From assembly GCF_050908845.1 (NCBI RefSeq), contig NZ_CP194171.1, positions 2,728,001 to 2,792,000 of the forward strand: a stretch of 64,000 nucleotides of DNA. Direction: 5' to 3'. Of the stretch, positions 35,748-44,066 are shown in pieces (the first letter of the stretch is position 1; each line of letters starts with the position of its first letter). The DNA comes from Marinobacterium_D sp050908845. Its GTDB lineage: Bacteria > Pseudomonadota > Gammaproteobacteria > Pseudomonadales > Balneatricaceae. Position numbers and translations under genes: made by a program. Below the pieces are notes generated by a model. The model had not been told where the DNA came from. It made no database searches and worked only from the letters and a program-made list of their open reading frames with translations.

Positions 35748-37064
35748 ATGAACGCCAAACCCAGGCAGCCGGGTAAAAGCAGCCACAAGGGAGGGCGTGT
35801 ACTGACGCTCACTGATCTTGAGAATCAGAATCGAATCTTTCGCGGTAGCGGCGGAGTCAGCGAGGAAAATCGCGTGCTTGGTTTCCGCCCCGCCTTTTAC
35901 GACCTCGACAGCGGTACTATTCTGCCCTCCCGCTTCGCCAACGGCCGCGAAGCACCGATGCACCTGCTTGAAGGCCTGCCCGACGAGTTCATTCAATCCC
36001 GCGATGAGAACGGTCGCCCCTGTGCCGCCAGAGCCGGTATAGTGGCCGGCTTTTCCCGTAACGATCAGTTCTACACCCGCGACCAGGCAGCCTCGGCCAC
36101 CCGCCAGATGAAGGAGCGCTCGCTGCTGTTAAGCAATCCGGAACAGCACGACCAGCTGCTCGATATCTGGGATGCTTTTATGGCCGATCACACCCTGCCA
36201 CCCAATCTGGTGCGTCCCGTCGTGGCGGAATCCTGGATCCGCTGCAAGGAGTCGGGCCTGGATCCGGACCGCAGAGATGCACCGGCCAGCAATGAAGACG
36301 AACTCGCCTACCGACAGGTGAGCAACACCGAACTGCTCGAGGCGGCGCAACCGATTCTGAAGCACGCCCGCCAGGCACTGTTCCGCGCCGACAGTATCAT
36401 GGTGCTCAGTGATGCCAAGGGGCTGATTCTGGAGGCCGAAGCCGACAAGGCGGTCTACAACGCCGCCGGGCGGGTAAACCTGATCGAGGGTGGTATCTGG
36501 GAAGAGCTCGCGGTGGGCACCAACTCCATAGGTACCGCAATCGCCGCGGGCGAGCCTGTTCAGCTGTACGGTGCCGAACACTTCTGCACCGGCATCAAGC
36601 GCTGGACCTGTTCTGCTGACGTGATACGCGACCCCCATGACGGACAGATTCTGGGGTCGGTGGACCTGTCGGGACTGACCGATACCTATCAGCACGATGC
36701 ACTGGAGTTCGTTATCACTGCGGCACGACTGATTGAAGCCAATCTGGCAGAGAGTTACTTTGCGCAACGCCAGTCGGTGATCAGTGGTTCAGCGGACAGT
36801 TTTACGAAATGGCGGGGGGACGGGCTGCTCGCTTTCGATCGGCGGGGCCGGCTGGTCCGTGCCAATGACCGCGCTCAGGTGTTGCTGGGGGAAAACTCCA
36901 GCGATCTGCTGATGACACCCCAGACCCGCGTACCGGCACTGGATCTGGCGCTGAATCCCAAGCTTGAACAACTGCCCGACTGGCTGCTCCCCCATCAGTT
37001 GCAACCGATCCGGCAGCAGCAACAGAGTGTCGGGACCCTGGTGATCCTGGCCCAGCCCCACTAG
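35748..37064 (+). CDS. AcoR-like GAF sensor lacking AAA+ and HTH domains
   Basis: Protein of 438 residues. From about 120 it follows the sensory half of AcoR-type sigma-54 activators: VRPVVAESWIRCKESGLDPD, a GAF domain with AVGTNSIGTAIAAGEPVQLYGAEHF and WTCSADVIRDPHDGQILGSVDLSG, then a PAS-like segment with LLAFDRRGRLVRANDRA. It stops there, and no GAFTGA ATPase or Fis-type helix-turn-helix follows; the next gene is dsbB on the other strand. The first 110 residues (FRPAFYDLDSGTILPSRFANG, HLLEGLPDEFI, AGFSRNDQFYTRDQAA) look like a separate small domain fused on. ATG at 35748 has GGGAG about nine bases upstream. Confidence 0.72.
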   Translation: MNAKPRQPGKSSHKGGRVLTLTDLENQNRIFRGSGGVSEENRVLGFRPAFYDLDSGTILPSRFANGREAPMHLLEGLPDEFIQSRDENGRPCAARAGIVAGFSRNDQFYTRDQAASATRQMKERSLLLSNPEQHDQLLDIWDAFMADHTLPPNLVRPVVAESWIRCKESGLDPDRRDAPASNEDELAYRQVSNTELLEAAQPILKHARQALFRADSIMVLSDAKGLILEAEADKAVYNAAGRVNLIEGGIWEELAVGTNSIGTAIAAGEPVQLYGAEHFCTGIKRWTCSADVIRDPHDGQILGSVDLSGLTDTYQHDALEFVITAARLIEANLAESYFAQRQSVISGSADSFTKWRGDGLLAFDRRGRLVRANDRAQVLLGENSSDLLMTPQTRVPALDLALNPKLEQLPDWLLPHQLQPIRQQQQSVGTLVILAQPH

Positions 37065-37102
37065 CGATAGGTCCGGGCACTGCGGTTAACTTAAGAACCT
37101 GG

Positions 37103-37630
37103 TCAGGAAAACAGGTCCTTCTCTTTTTTCGGTTTGCGGAAACTGGCAAGCAACAGCACTAGGGAAACGAGCGCCCAAAGCGCTGAAATCACCACCAGCG
37201 CCTCGGCCATGCTGATATTAAACGCGAGCATCGGGGTATAACCGCAGGGCTCCCAGGGTTCGAACAGCACCGGCGACCACTGATGCAGCGGCAGCCAGTC
37301 GGGAAACTGCGGGTCCATGGTGCAGCTGTCGATGATGGTGCCACGCTCGACACCCAGAGTGATCCAGCTCGATCTGAGCATCCCTAACGCCAGGCCCAGA
37401 GAGGCCAGGTGTCCCAGCAGTGCCAATGGTCCACCGATAACCAGCATCAACAGCGCCACGGCACCCAAGCCAAAAATCCAGGCGCGTATATGTACACAGA
37501 GTACACAGGGGCCGTAATCCAGCACGTACTGGTAGTAGAGCGCTACCCCCTCCAGCACCAGGCAAGCGATCAGGACAAGAAACCAGAATATACGGCTGCG
37601 TGCGGTAGCGGAAAGAAAGTCGAGCATCAT
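37103..37630 (-). CDS. dsbB: Disulfide bond formation protein DsbB
   Basis: Inner-membrane protein of 175 residues that reoxidises DsbA and passes electrons to quinone. Seen: four membrane helices, the first periplasmic redox pair in YGPCVLCVHIRAWIFG (CxxC) and the second in IIDSCTMDPQFP and EPCGYTP, with the conserved Arg after the first pair. Complete and of normal length. Single gene. Confidence 0.93.
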   Translation of the reverse strand: MMLDFLSATARSRIFWFLVLIACLVLEGVALYYQYVLDYGPCVLCVHIRAWIFGLGAVALLMLVIGGPLALLGHLASLGLALGMLRSSWITLGVERGTIIDSCTMDPQFPDWLPLHQWSPVLFEPWEPCGYTPMLAFNISMAEALVVISALWALVSLVLLLASFRKPKKEKDLFS

Positions 37631-37942
37631 TTTCCTATTAATTCAAAGGACTGCGATCCGAAAGGTAATGATTATTCGCCTATCTGTATAAACTTCAACC
37701 CCGCCGCTAAAACTTCATCGTTAATGCCCCTGTTCGCGGGTATCACAGATAAAGTAGCGTCGTGGACGAGCTATGGACGCAGCATTCGCTGTAACAGCAA
37801 AGGGTGAAAGGCCCGATAGAGACCCGGGCCAACTACCCAGGGATGTAGGTCCAATACCAGAACGAGGGAGAGAGTCCAGGGCCTTTGGGAGCCGCGTCCC
37901 GCCAACCGGTAGCGACGGTCTACCGGCTGGATAGGCCACAGC
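37631..37942. other. Gap between dsbB and the YbaK-type gene
   Basis: About 310 bp. On the minus strand a 61-codon frame (37774-37956) stays open right after the YbaK stop and encodes WTLSLVLVLDLHPWVVGPG and YRAFHPLLLQRMLRP, but it has no usable start, so it may be a remnant. A hairpin CCGGTAG/CTACCGG lies at 37906-37926. I see no RNA family. Confidence 0.45.
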
Positions 37943-38410
37943 TTAATGCCGGCAGATCAACCCGTGGGGCTGATGCTCCATCAATCGAATAAAGCTCTTG
38001 TGATCAAGTTCGAGCAGTTCGGTGTGATCACCGCTTTCCAGGTAACAGAGATTTTCCTGGGCCAGACTGTCGTCCCAGATCATTTTCATGTTGTACGCCT
38101 GCCCCAGAGAGGGCACGGCGCCAGCCTCGCAATCACGAAACAGGATACGCACGTCACGTTGAGTTGCGGGCTCGAGCAACCGGTTAAGTGATTCGTTTAC
38201 TACATCCAGATCAACCTGGCGATCGGAAGGTACCATCGCCATGACGAAACCTTCTTCATCTTTAAGTACCACACCTTTGGCCACCCGATGGGCGGGAACT
38301 CGCGCTGCGAAGGCGGATCGCATCGCTGTTTCCGTGTAGGGATGATGACGCAGATGGTAAGGCACCTGCTGATGATCCAGGTAGCTCTGCACCGTTGCTG
38401 AGATAGACAT
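37943..38410 (-). CDS. YbaK/ProX-type aminoacyl-tRNA deacylase
   Basis: Cytosolic protein of 155 residues in the prolyl-tRNA editing family, which removes wrongly attached amino acids from tRNA. Seen: a YbaK fold with VAKGVVLKDEEGFVMAMVPSD (the conserved active-site Lys region near residue 45), SLGQAYNMKMIWDDSL near 100, and a closing ESGDHTELLELDHKSF, where a CGGR-like strand would sit in classical members. The amino acid it edits is not clear. Single gene. Confidence 0.83.
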   Translation of the reverse strand: MSISATVQSYLDHQQVPYHLRHHPYTETAMRSAFAARVPAHRVAKGVVLKDEEGFVMAMVPSDRQVDLDVVNESLNRLLEPATQRDVRILFRDCEAGAVPSLGQAYNMKMIWDDSLAQENLCYLESGDHTELLELDHKSFIRLMEHQPHGLICRH

Positions 38411-38620
38411 TGTTCGCTCCTCCCAACCCTGAATCGCCGCGTGTCCGCGGCGGGATGGATTATTCCTCCTTTAAGCTGGTTACATCTTATAGATTAGTCT
38501 CTCAGGCCCTGCTGTGCCTGATAGCCAAGATGAAATCCGGAACGCTTAAATGGAAAAACGAAGCAACGCGGTTCAATCAGCGGGATGATCGCGAGATATC
38601 AACGTGAACGGGAAGAGCTC

Positions 38621-38965
38621 TCAGCCGAGATTTCCCTTCACATAGGTTTCGATAGCCGCGCGGGCGTCATCGTCAATAGCGACGATCTTTAGCCCCAGCG
38701 CTGCTTTATCAACCGACATACGGCGCTTGTAAACCACCCGGCACAGGCTGTTGACCTCAAGACCCGAAAGATCAAATTGCAGGCCCAGTTCAATACCGCC
38801 CTGCCCGGGCTTGGGGGTCAGACTGGCGAGCTGTCCACCGCCCTCGATCTGAAAGCCGGAGACACTCAGATCCACGAGCTGAACGGAAAAACGATCACTG
38901 CCGACATTCGCCTCTGCGCTGAGATCTGCAAAAACACGCGGGTGTAGACGCCTGTCGACGCTCAT
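38621..38965 (-). CDS. PilZ-domain protein
   Basis: Small cytosolic protein of 114 residues, likely binder of cyclic di-GMP. Seen: RxxxR in RRLHPR at residues 5-10 and DLSVSGFQI (DxSxxG) about 25 residues later, followed by the beta-barrel and a short C-terminal helix. No other domain, so it would act as an adaptor. It lies just upstream of, and divergent from, the ErbR-type regulator; NahK/NosP pathways affect c-di-GMP in Pseudomonas, which makes the link of interest. Confidence 0.85.
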   Translation of the reverse strand: MSVDRRLHPRVFADLSAEANVGSDRFSVQLVDLSVSGFQIEGGGQLASLTPKPGQGGIELGLQFDLSGLEVNSLCRVVYKRRMSVDKAALGLKIVAIDDDARAAIETYVKGNLG

Positions 38966-39073
38966 TCCAAACTACCTCTTACACTTGATAATCAAGAGAT
39001 TACGGCAGAAACATAGACCCGTAAATGATTTTGTGGCCATATTGGCACGATCAATGACATGAGCACGCAAAAC

Positions 39074-39087
39074 AGTACTTTAGTACT
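39074..39087. promoter_or_regulatory. Candidate operator upstream of the ErbR-type regulator
   Basis: AGTACTTTAGTACT is a perfect inverted repeat with a two-base spacer (core TACTTTAGTA, 39076-39085), about 95 bp before the GTG at 39181. The flanking GGTTCG resembles the GATTCG beside the nosP copy. It could allow autoregulation. Confidence 0.6.
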
Positions 39088-39180
39088 GGTTCGCTTCCAC
39101 GATGGTTTAATTTCATACTTCCATAAATCGGGTTGTAATGAGCCTATCCCCTGATAATAAAACGATAAGAGGGAAACGAT

Positions 39181-39849
39181 GTGTACAAAATACTGATTGC
39201 CGATGATCACCCTCTGTTTCGTGAGGCGATCACTAATGTCATCCAGTCCGGCTTTCCCGGCTCGGAAACGATCGAGACAGAAGATCTGGAAACCGCGCTT
39301 CAGCTAGCCACTGAAGACGACGACCTGGACCTGGTACTGCTCGACCTGAATATGCCCGGTATGCATGGCCTGAACGGGCTGATATCACTGCGTAACGAAG
39401 CACCCACCGTACCTGTTGTGATCGTTTCAGCCGAGGATGACAAGCAAATTGTCCTGCAGGCGATCACCTGCGGCGCTGTTGGCTTTATCTCCAAATCCTC
39501 ACCGCGCCCGCAGATGACCGAAGCACTGCAACAGATTCTCAACGGCAACGTTTACCTGCCCTCCGATATCATCCGCTCAAGCGGCAGCGACAGCCGCCGC
39601 CAGCGCCGCATGAACGAGCCGCAGATTCCGCCGGAGCTGCTTAACTCCCTGACCCGCCGCCAGCTGCTGGTACTGGAGCGCATGGCCCAGGGAGAATCCA
39701 ACAAGCAGATCGCCTATAACCTCAGCATCGCGGAGACCACTGTAAAGGCACATGTCTCGGCGATCCTGCGCAAGCTCGGCGTGCACAACCGGGTGCAGGC
39801 GATTCTCTCCGCCAGCGATATCGACTTTGCCCACTACCTGAGGCGTTGA
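39181..39849 (+). CDS. erbR: LuxR/NarL-family response regulator, ErbR/AgmR type
   Basis: Cytosolic response regulator of 222 residues that activates alcohol oxidation genes in Pseudomonas (ErbR, also called AgmR). Seen: receiver domain with IADDHPLF (acidic pocket), phosphoacceptor Asp in LVLLDLNMPGMHGLNG near residue 58 and Lys in FISKSS near 105; C-terminal LuxR helix-turn-helix with LTRRQLLVLERMAQGESNKQ and TVKAHVSAILRKLGVHNR. The sequence is very close to P. aeruginosa AgmR as I remember it. GTG start with GAGGG seven bases upstream. Flanked by an upstream palindrome and a downstream terminator. Confidence 0.9.
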   Translation: MYKILIADDHPLFREAITNVIQSGFPGSETIETEDLETALQLATEDDDLDLVLLDLNMPGMHGLNGLISLRNEAPTVPVVIVSAEDDKQIVLQAITCGAVGFISKSSPRPQMTEALQQILNGNVYLPSDIIRSSGSDSRRQRRMNEPQIPPELLNSLTRRQLLVLERMAQGESNKQIAYNLSIAETTVKAHVSAILRKLGVHNRVQAILSASDIDFAHYLRR

Positions 39850-39873
39850 GCCGTAGGGCTTTCAGACCAAACC

Positions 39874-39902
39874 AAAGAGGCCGAAACAACGGCCTCTTTT
39901 CT
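39874..39902 (+). terminator. Terminator of the ErbR-type gene
   Basis: GAGGCCG (39877-39883) and CGGCCTC (39890-39896) pair, flanked by AAA and TTTT. The stop is 25 bp upstream. The A run on the other side could let it work weakly on the minus strand too. Confidence 0.88.
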
Positions 39903-40099
39903 ATTCAGGGTTTATGTTTAACCGCTTTCTCGCCGGCTCTCTCGCACTCTCTAACAATTACGAACATACCGCCGCCAGGGAATTTAACCCTGCCCTGAGA
40001 ACAGGCCTGGCAGTAATAAAAGCGGAGTCAGCCGGACCTTTCGGCCGCGGCACAATGCAGCGGCCGGTAAACGGCCAGGAACAGAGGGTTTCGCCCGCC

Positions 40100-42715
40100 T
40101 CAGCTATCGATCAGATGACTCAGCATCGTCTTCAGCTTCAGCGGCCGTATCGGCTTGTGCATCAGGTGGTAGCCCAGGTTGCGCATCTCCTGCTTCAGCT
40201 CGTTGCTGTAATTGGCGGTGATCATCAGCACCGGCGGCTCATCCGGGCGTTGCGGCATAATTTCACGCACCAGATCGACGCCGTTCACGCCGTTATCCAG
40301 GTGATAGTCGACAATCAGCAGGTCGAGCGCCGCCGAGCCTATCGCCACCTTTTCCCGCAACTGCTCCAGACTGAGCGCGGTGACAATGTCACAGCCCCAG
40401 CCTTTCAACAGGGTCGACATGCCGTCACAGATCGACTGGTCATTATCGATCATCCAGACACTCGCACCCTGCAGCCGGTCACCGAAATCGTTAACCTTCA
40501 GCTGGGGTACCGTGTGCTGGGGCGCCAGCTCACCATAGGGGATGAGTACAGAGAATACCGAGCCGCGGCCGGGGCTGGAGTGCACATCGATGCGATGGCC
40601 CAGCATCCGTGCGATCTTGTCGACGATGGCGAGCCCGAGGCCCAGCCCCTTGTCCTGCCCGGCGTTATTGCCCCGCTTGAATTCTTGGAAAATGGTAGCC
40701 AGCTGATCGGCGGGAATACCGCTGCCGGTATCGCAGACCTGGATCTCCAGGCCTTCGCGCCTGCGCCGGCAACCGAGCAGGATATTGCCGCCGGAGCCGG
40801 TGTAGCGCACGGCGTTGGAGAGCAGGTTACGCAGAATGCGCCCCAGCAGCGCCGGGTCACTCTGCACCACGACCCGGGAGTTAACGGCATGGAAGCTGAG
40901 GCCTTCGCTCTGGGCAATATGGGTATACTCGGAGGCGATATTCTCCAGCAGCTCATTGATATGAAACGCGGAAACATCCGGTTTGATCACCCCGGCGTCC
41001 AGCTTCGAGATATCCACCAGAGTACTGAGCAGGCGCTCCACATCCTCCAGCGAGTTGCTGACCGAACCGATCAGACCGCCGATCCGCTCCGGCATCGGCT
41101 GTTCCAGCAGCGCGCCGGTAAACAGCCTGGCGGCATTAAGCGGCTGCAGCAGGTCGTGGCTGACCGCCGCCAGGAACTTGGTCTTGGAGAGGTTGGCCTG
41201 CTCTGCCTCCTGTTTGGCGTCACGTAGACGGGACTCTATGGTCTTGCGCTCGCCGATCTCCTGGCGCAACTGCTGGTTAAGCTCGGTCAGCTCGGAGGTC
41301 CGCTCCCGGACCCGCTGTTCCAGGTTTTCATACGCCTGCTGCAGCGCCATGGCGGTACGGCGGCGTTCGGTAATATCACGAATCATGACGAAAAAGCCCA
41401 CCGGCTTGCCATCACTGCCCAGGTTCGGCACATAGGCCTTGAGCAGGTAACGGTTTTCGCCCAGTGCGTTGGCCTCCTCGATCTCGAAGGTCACGCTCTC
41501 GCCCTGCATCGCCCTGTCCACGTACGGTTTGAGACGTTCATACGGGCCTTCACCGTGCACACGACTCATGGTTTCGCCGATCAGGGAGCCCCTTGGCCAG
41601 CCGTACCACTCGTCATAAACCTTGTTGGTGAACTGGTAACGCATCCCCTCACCGATATAGGCGATCAGTGCCGGCACGTGGTCGGTAATGACGCGGATCC
41701 AGCGCTCGCTTTCACGCAGCGTTTCCGCGTAACGGGAATGATCGGTGATATCGGTGTAGGTGTTGACGTAACCACCGGCAGACATCGGGTGGGTGCGGAT
41801 TTCGATAACACGACCATCACCCAGTTGCTGGGTCAGCTCGGTCAACGGCTGATCCGATTCGTCGCGTGAGCGTGGTGTCAGCAGCGCGACATCCGAAGCA
41901 CTCATCAGCTGCTCAAACCTCGGACTGTCCGCCAGCTGATCAGACTTCAGGTGCGTCATCCGCAGGAACAGGTCGTTCCATATCTCTACCCGCCCTTCGG
42001 CATTGATTAAAACCACGCCCTGGGAGAGGTTATCGACAGCGCTTTGCAGCAGGCGTGATTTGACCGCCAGTGCCTGTTCCCGCTGCGCCGCTTCTGATGC
42101 CTTGAGGTCAGTAATATCTGTATACAGCGCAACCAGGCCGCCATCACCGGTTTCGCGGCTGCTCATCTGCAACCAGCGGCCATCGCAGAGACGGTAAATA
42201 TTGGCCTCTTCGCCCTGCCCGACCTGCGTTTCAACGATCAGGTTGCGCTCAAGGCCCAGCTCCAGGCAGCGCTCGATGGTAATGCCGCGCTGAATATTGA
42301 CGCCACAAAGCGCCCAGATTTCGCGGAAGCGGTTATTAAACAGGACCAGTTTTTTATCGGCATCGAACAACGCAAACGCATCGGAGATACTCTCGATCGC
42401 ATCAATCAGGCGCTGGTGTGCCGTGGCCGCCTCTTCGTTCGCCTGCTTCAGGGCCTGGTTGGAGTACTTCAGATCATGCAGGGCCACATTCAGCGCCTCG
42501 GTACGTTCTCGCACCTGCTCGGCCAGGGTCACCGAATGCTCGAAGGCGGCATAGGGTTCAGCACGCAGTCCGCTGCTTGCCTCGACCCGCTCGATCAGGG
42601 CATCGCGAATCCGTTGCAGGCGACCGTTTTCGCTTTCAAGCTCGGCAACACGTGCTCGCAACTGTTCGGGAGTCAGCTGTTCCAGCGCGAGCGGATCCGA
42701 CACGGCATCACCCAT
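40100..42715 (-). CDS. nahK: Hybrid sensor histidine kinase, NahK/ErcS' type
   Basis: Cytosolic hybrid kinase of 871 residues that in P. aeruginosa acts with NosP and affects the HptB pathway and alcohol regulation. Seen: an N-terminal coiled coil (about 8-110), three PAS domains (about 110-235, 245-355, 360-480), a second coiled coil, HisKA with the His in AAVSHDLLQPLNAARLF near 520, HATPase boxes NLLSNAVRYTG, DTGSGI and GLGLGLAI, and a C-terminal receiver with the Asp in LLIVDYHLDNG. No membrane segment. ATG at 42713-42715 overlaps the nosP end by 8 bp; an upstream start lies deep inside nosP. Confidence 0.9.
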   Translation of the reverse strand: MGDAVSDPLALEQLTPEQLRARVAELESENGRLQRIRDALIERVEASSGLRAEPYAAFEHSVTLAEQVRERTEALNVALHDLKYSNQALKQANEEAATAHQRLIDAIESISDAFALFDADKKLVLFNNRFREIWALCGVNIQRGITIERCLELGLERNLIVETQVGQGEEANIYRLCDGRWLQMSSRETGDGGLVALYTDITDLKASEAAQREQALAVKSRLLQSAVDNLSQGVVLINAEGRVEIWNDLFLRMTHLKSDQLADSPRFEQLMSASDVALLTPRSRDESDQPLTELTQQLGDGRVIEIRTHPMSAGGYVNTYTDITDHSRYAETLRESERWIRVITDHVPALIAYIGEGMRYQFTNKVYDEWYGWPRGSLIGETMSRVHGEGPYERLKPYVDRAMQGESVTFEIEEANALGENRYLLKAYVPNLGSDGKPVGFFVMIRDITERRRTAMALQQAYENLEQRVRERTSELTELNQQLRQEIGERKTIESRLRDAKQEAEQANLSKTKFLAAVSHDLLQPLNAARLFTGALLEQPMPERIGGLIGSVSNSLEDVERLLSTLVDISKLDAGVIKPDVSAFHINELLENIASEYTHIAQSEGLSFHAVNSRVVVQSDPALLGRILRNLLSNAVRYTGSGGNILLGCRRRREGLEIQVCDTGSGIPADQLATIFQEFKRGNNAGQDKGLGLGLAIVDKIARMLGHRIDVHSSPGRGSVFSVLIPYGELAPQHTVPQLKVNDFGDRLQGASVWMIDNDQSICDGMSTLLKGWGCDIVTALSLEQLREKVAIGSAALDLLIVDYHLDNGVNGVDLVREIMPQRPDEPPVLMITANYSNELKQEMRNLGYHLMHKPIRPLKLKTMLSHLIDS

Positions 42716-43868
42716 TTCGGTTTCTTTGACCGATAACGACGCCGGTGAAGGTCTGGTTGATGTGCATGCCGTCATACTGTTCCCCGTAGGTGTTAAAGCC
42801 GATCACACGGTGCGCCTGTAAAAAGCGCGACATGTTTTCCTCCTCACCGTTGAGCTCAAGCTCCATACGGCGCAGAAAACAATCACATCCGATGGTGATC
42901 AGCGGCTGACCTATCTCAGCTTCAATGCGGTCGAAGTGACCCGCCAGGTCATCAAATAACGAATCTGATTTCATGGCGGTCAGAACAATGCCGTTCTCCA
43001 CAGCACAATAAAATGTAAGGCTTCCGTCTGGATTTACACGCTGGATCGAGCGTACGTAATACTCCTGACCGATACGTACAGCAAGCGGTCGCAACGCGAA
43101 CGTGGACACATCCAGATCCTCCACCCGCATACCGACCATCGCTGCATACTCTTCAGCAGCGGGTGCGGCATTAAGCTCGAATACCGTGCGGGTGTTGGGG
43201 TCGGAAGCAGTGACAACCATCTTGTCATCCAGGGGCCGCAGGTGATGGGTGGTAAACACCTCGAAATCCAGCGGAGTACTGACCAGAATGACGATAGCCG
43301 CCTGGGTATGAAAGCGCCCGCGGTAGTAGACATGGGTGTTGGTCAGATGAATATCGTCGCCAGCAGAGCCGCCAAAGTGCGGGATGCTGCCAAGTGCTGA
43401 GTTCAGAGTCATCAGCACCCGCTCCTCCTGGCTGGAGAGACCATCAAGCAGCGTCAGTGCGAAACTGTGCCCCTTGATCGGCGCCACCTTTTCCTGGCGG
43501 CAGGAGGCTACGAGACGTGACACCAGCTCCTGGGCATCGGACAGCGCAAACCTGTCCAGAGACTCCACCAGCTCAACATCGATGGCGAACAAGTTGCGGT
43601 CAAAACCGATGGCGGTGATGCTGCCTCGATCATAGCCATCCGGTGTTACCTCTCCCGCCGTTGTACAACCCGCCACGTTGAGATCACCGAACTCTGATGC
43701 CAGGGCGTCGCTGAGCATCTCCAGGTCATATTCGGCGGAGCAGAAAAACAGCACGAAACCGATTTCCGGATGACTCAGCTGCTGGCACAGTTCCCGGGCC
43801 GCAGCGGTGGCATCTTTATTTGCGGAGACGGCGGTTCTTACCGGTTCTCTGATAATGGGGGCGTTCAT
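42708..43868 (-). CDS. nosP: FIST-domain sensor protein, NosP type
   Basis: Cytosolic protein of 386 residues with FIST_N (about 20-225) and FIST_C (about 235-370) domains. Seen: FVLFFCSAEYDLEMLSDAL, VAGCTTAGEVTPDGYDRGS, PHFGGSAGDDIHL near 155, and a C-terminal HRVIGFNTYGEQYDGMHINQT. In Pseudomonas the protein beside NahK is a haem-based nitric oxide sensor that controls the kinase; the same gene pair supports that role here. The haem ligand cannot be fixed by eye. ATG at 43866-43868 is chosen over an upstream start 45 bp earlier. A TACT-N2-AGTA palindrome lies 68 bp upstream. Confidence 0.88.
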   Translation of the reverse strand: MNAPIIREPVRTAVSANKDATAAARELCQQLSHPEIGFVLFFCSAEYDLEMLSDALASEFGDLNVAGCTTAGEVTPDGYDRGSITAIGFDRNLFAIDVELVESLDRFALSDAQELVSRLVASCRQEKVAPIKGHSFALTLLDGLSSQEERVLMTLNSALGSIPHFGGSAGDDIHLTNTHVYYRGRFHTQAAIVILVSTPLDFEVFTTHHLRPLDDKMVVTASDPNTRTVFELNAAPAAEEYAAMVGMRVEDLDVSTFALRPLAVRIGQEYYVRSIQRVNPDGSLTFYCAVENGIVLTAMKSDSLFDDLAGHFDRIEAEIGQPLITIGCDCFLRRMELELNGEEENMSRFLQAHRVIGFNTYGEQYDGMHINQTFTGVVIGQRNRNG

Positions 43869-43930
43869 CACAATACTCTCGGAGCTGGCGCTGTTTCTTT
43901 TGATTGTAGGCATACAACCCTGGAGCTGGT

Positions 43931-43954
43931 AATGCTACTTGAGTACTGATTCGA
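43931..43954. promoter_or_regulatory. Candidate operator upstream of nosP
   Basis: AATGCTACTTGAGTACTGATT with core TACTTGAGTA at 43936-43945. The first 17 bases match the copy at 30278-30294 exactly. It sits between the porin terminator and the nosP start. Confidence 0.6.
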
Positions 43955-43990
43955 CCGGGCCTTGGGAGCTAGATAACTGCAAGGAAGGGA

Positions 43991-44048
43991 AAAATAAAAG
44001 CCGCAAACCGAATGAAGGGGGGAAGTCCGGTTTGCGGCCAGCATCATG
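43991..44048 (-). terminator. Terminator of the porin gene
   Basis: GCCGCAAACCG (44000-44010) pairs with CGGTTTGCGGC (44038-44048) over 11 bp. On the minus strand TTTTATTTTT follows. It lies 18 bp past the porin stop. Confidence 0.9.
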
Positions 44049-44066
44049 CTGAAAAGATGATGATGT

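Noticed and set aside
37780..37930. Structured RNA between dsbB and the YbaK-type gene
   Set aside because: Only a single 7-bp hairpin is clear; no fold or conserved core of a known RNA class can be shown by eye.
39914..41227. 437-codon open frame antisense to the hybrid kinase gene
   Set aside because: Overlaps conserved kinase and receiver domains, with no ribosome site or recognisable protein.
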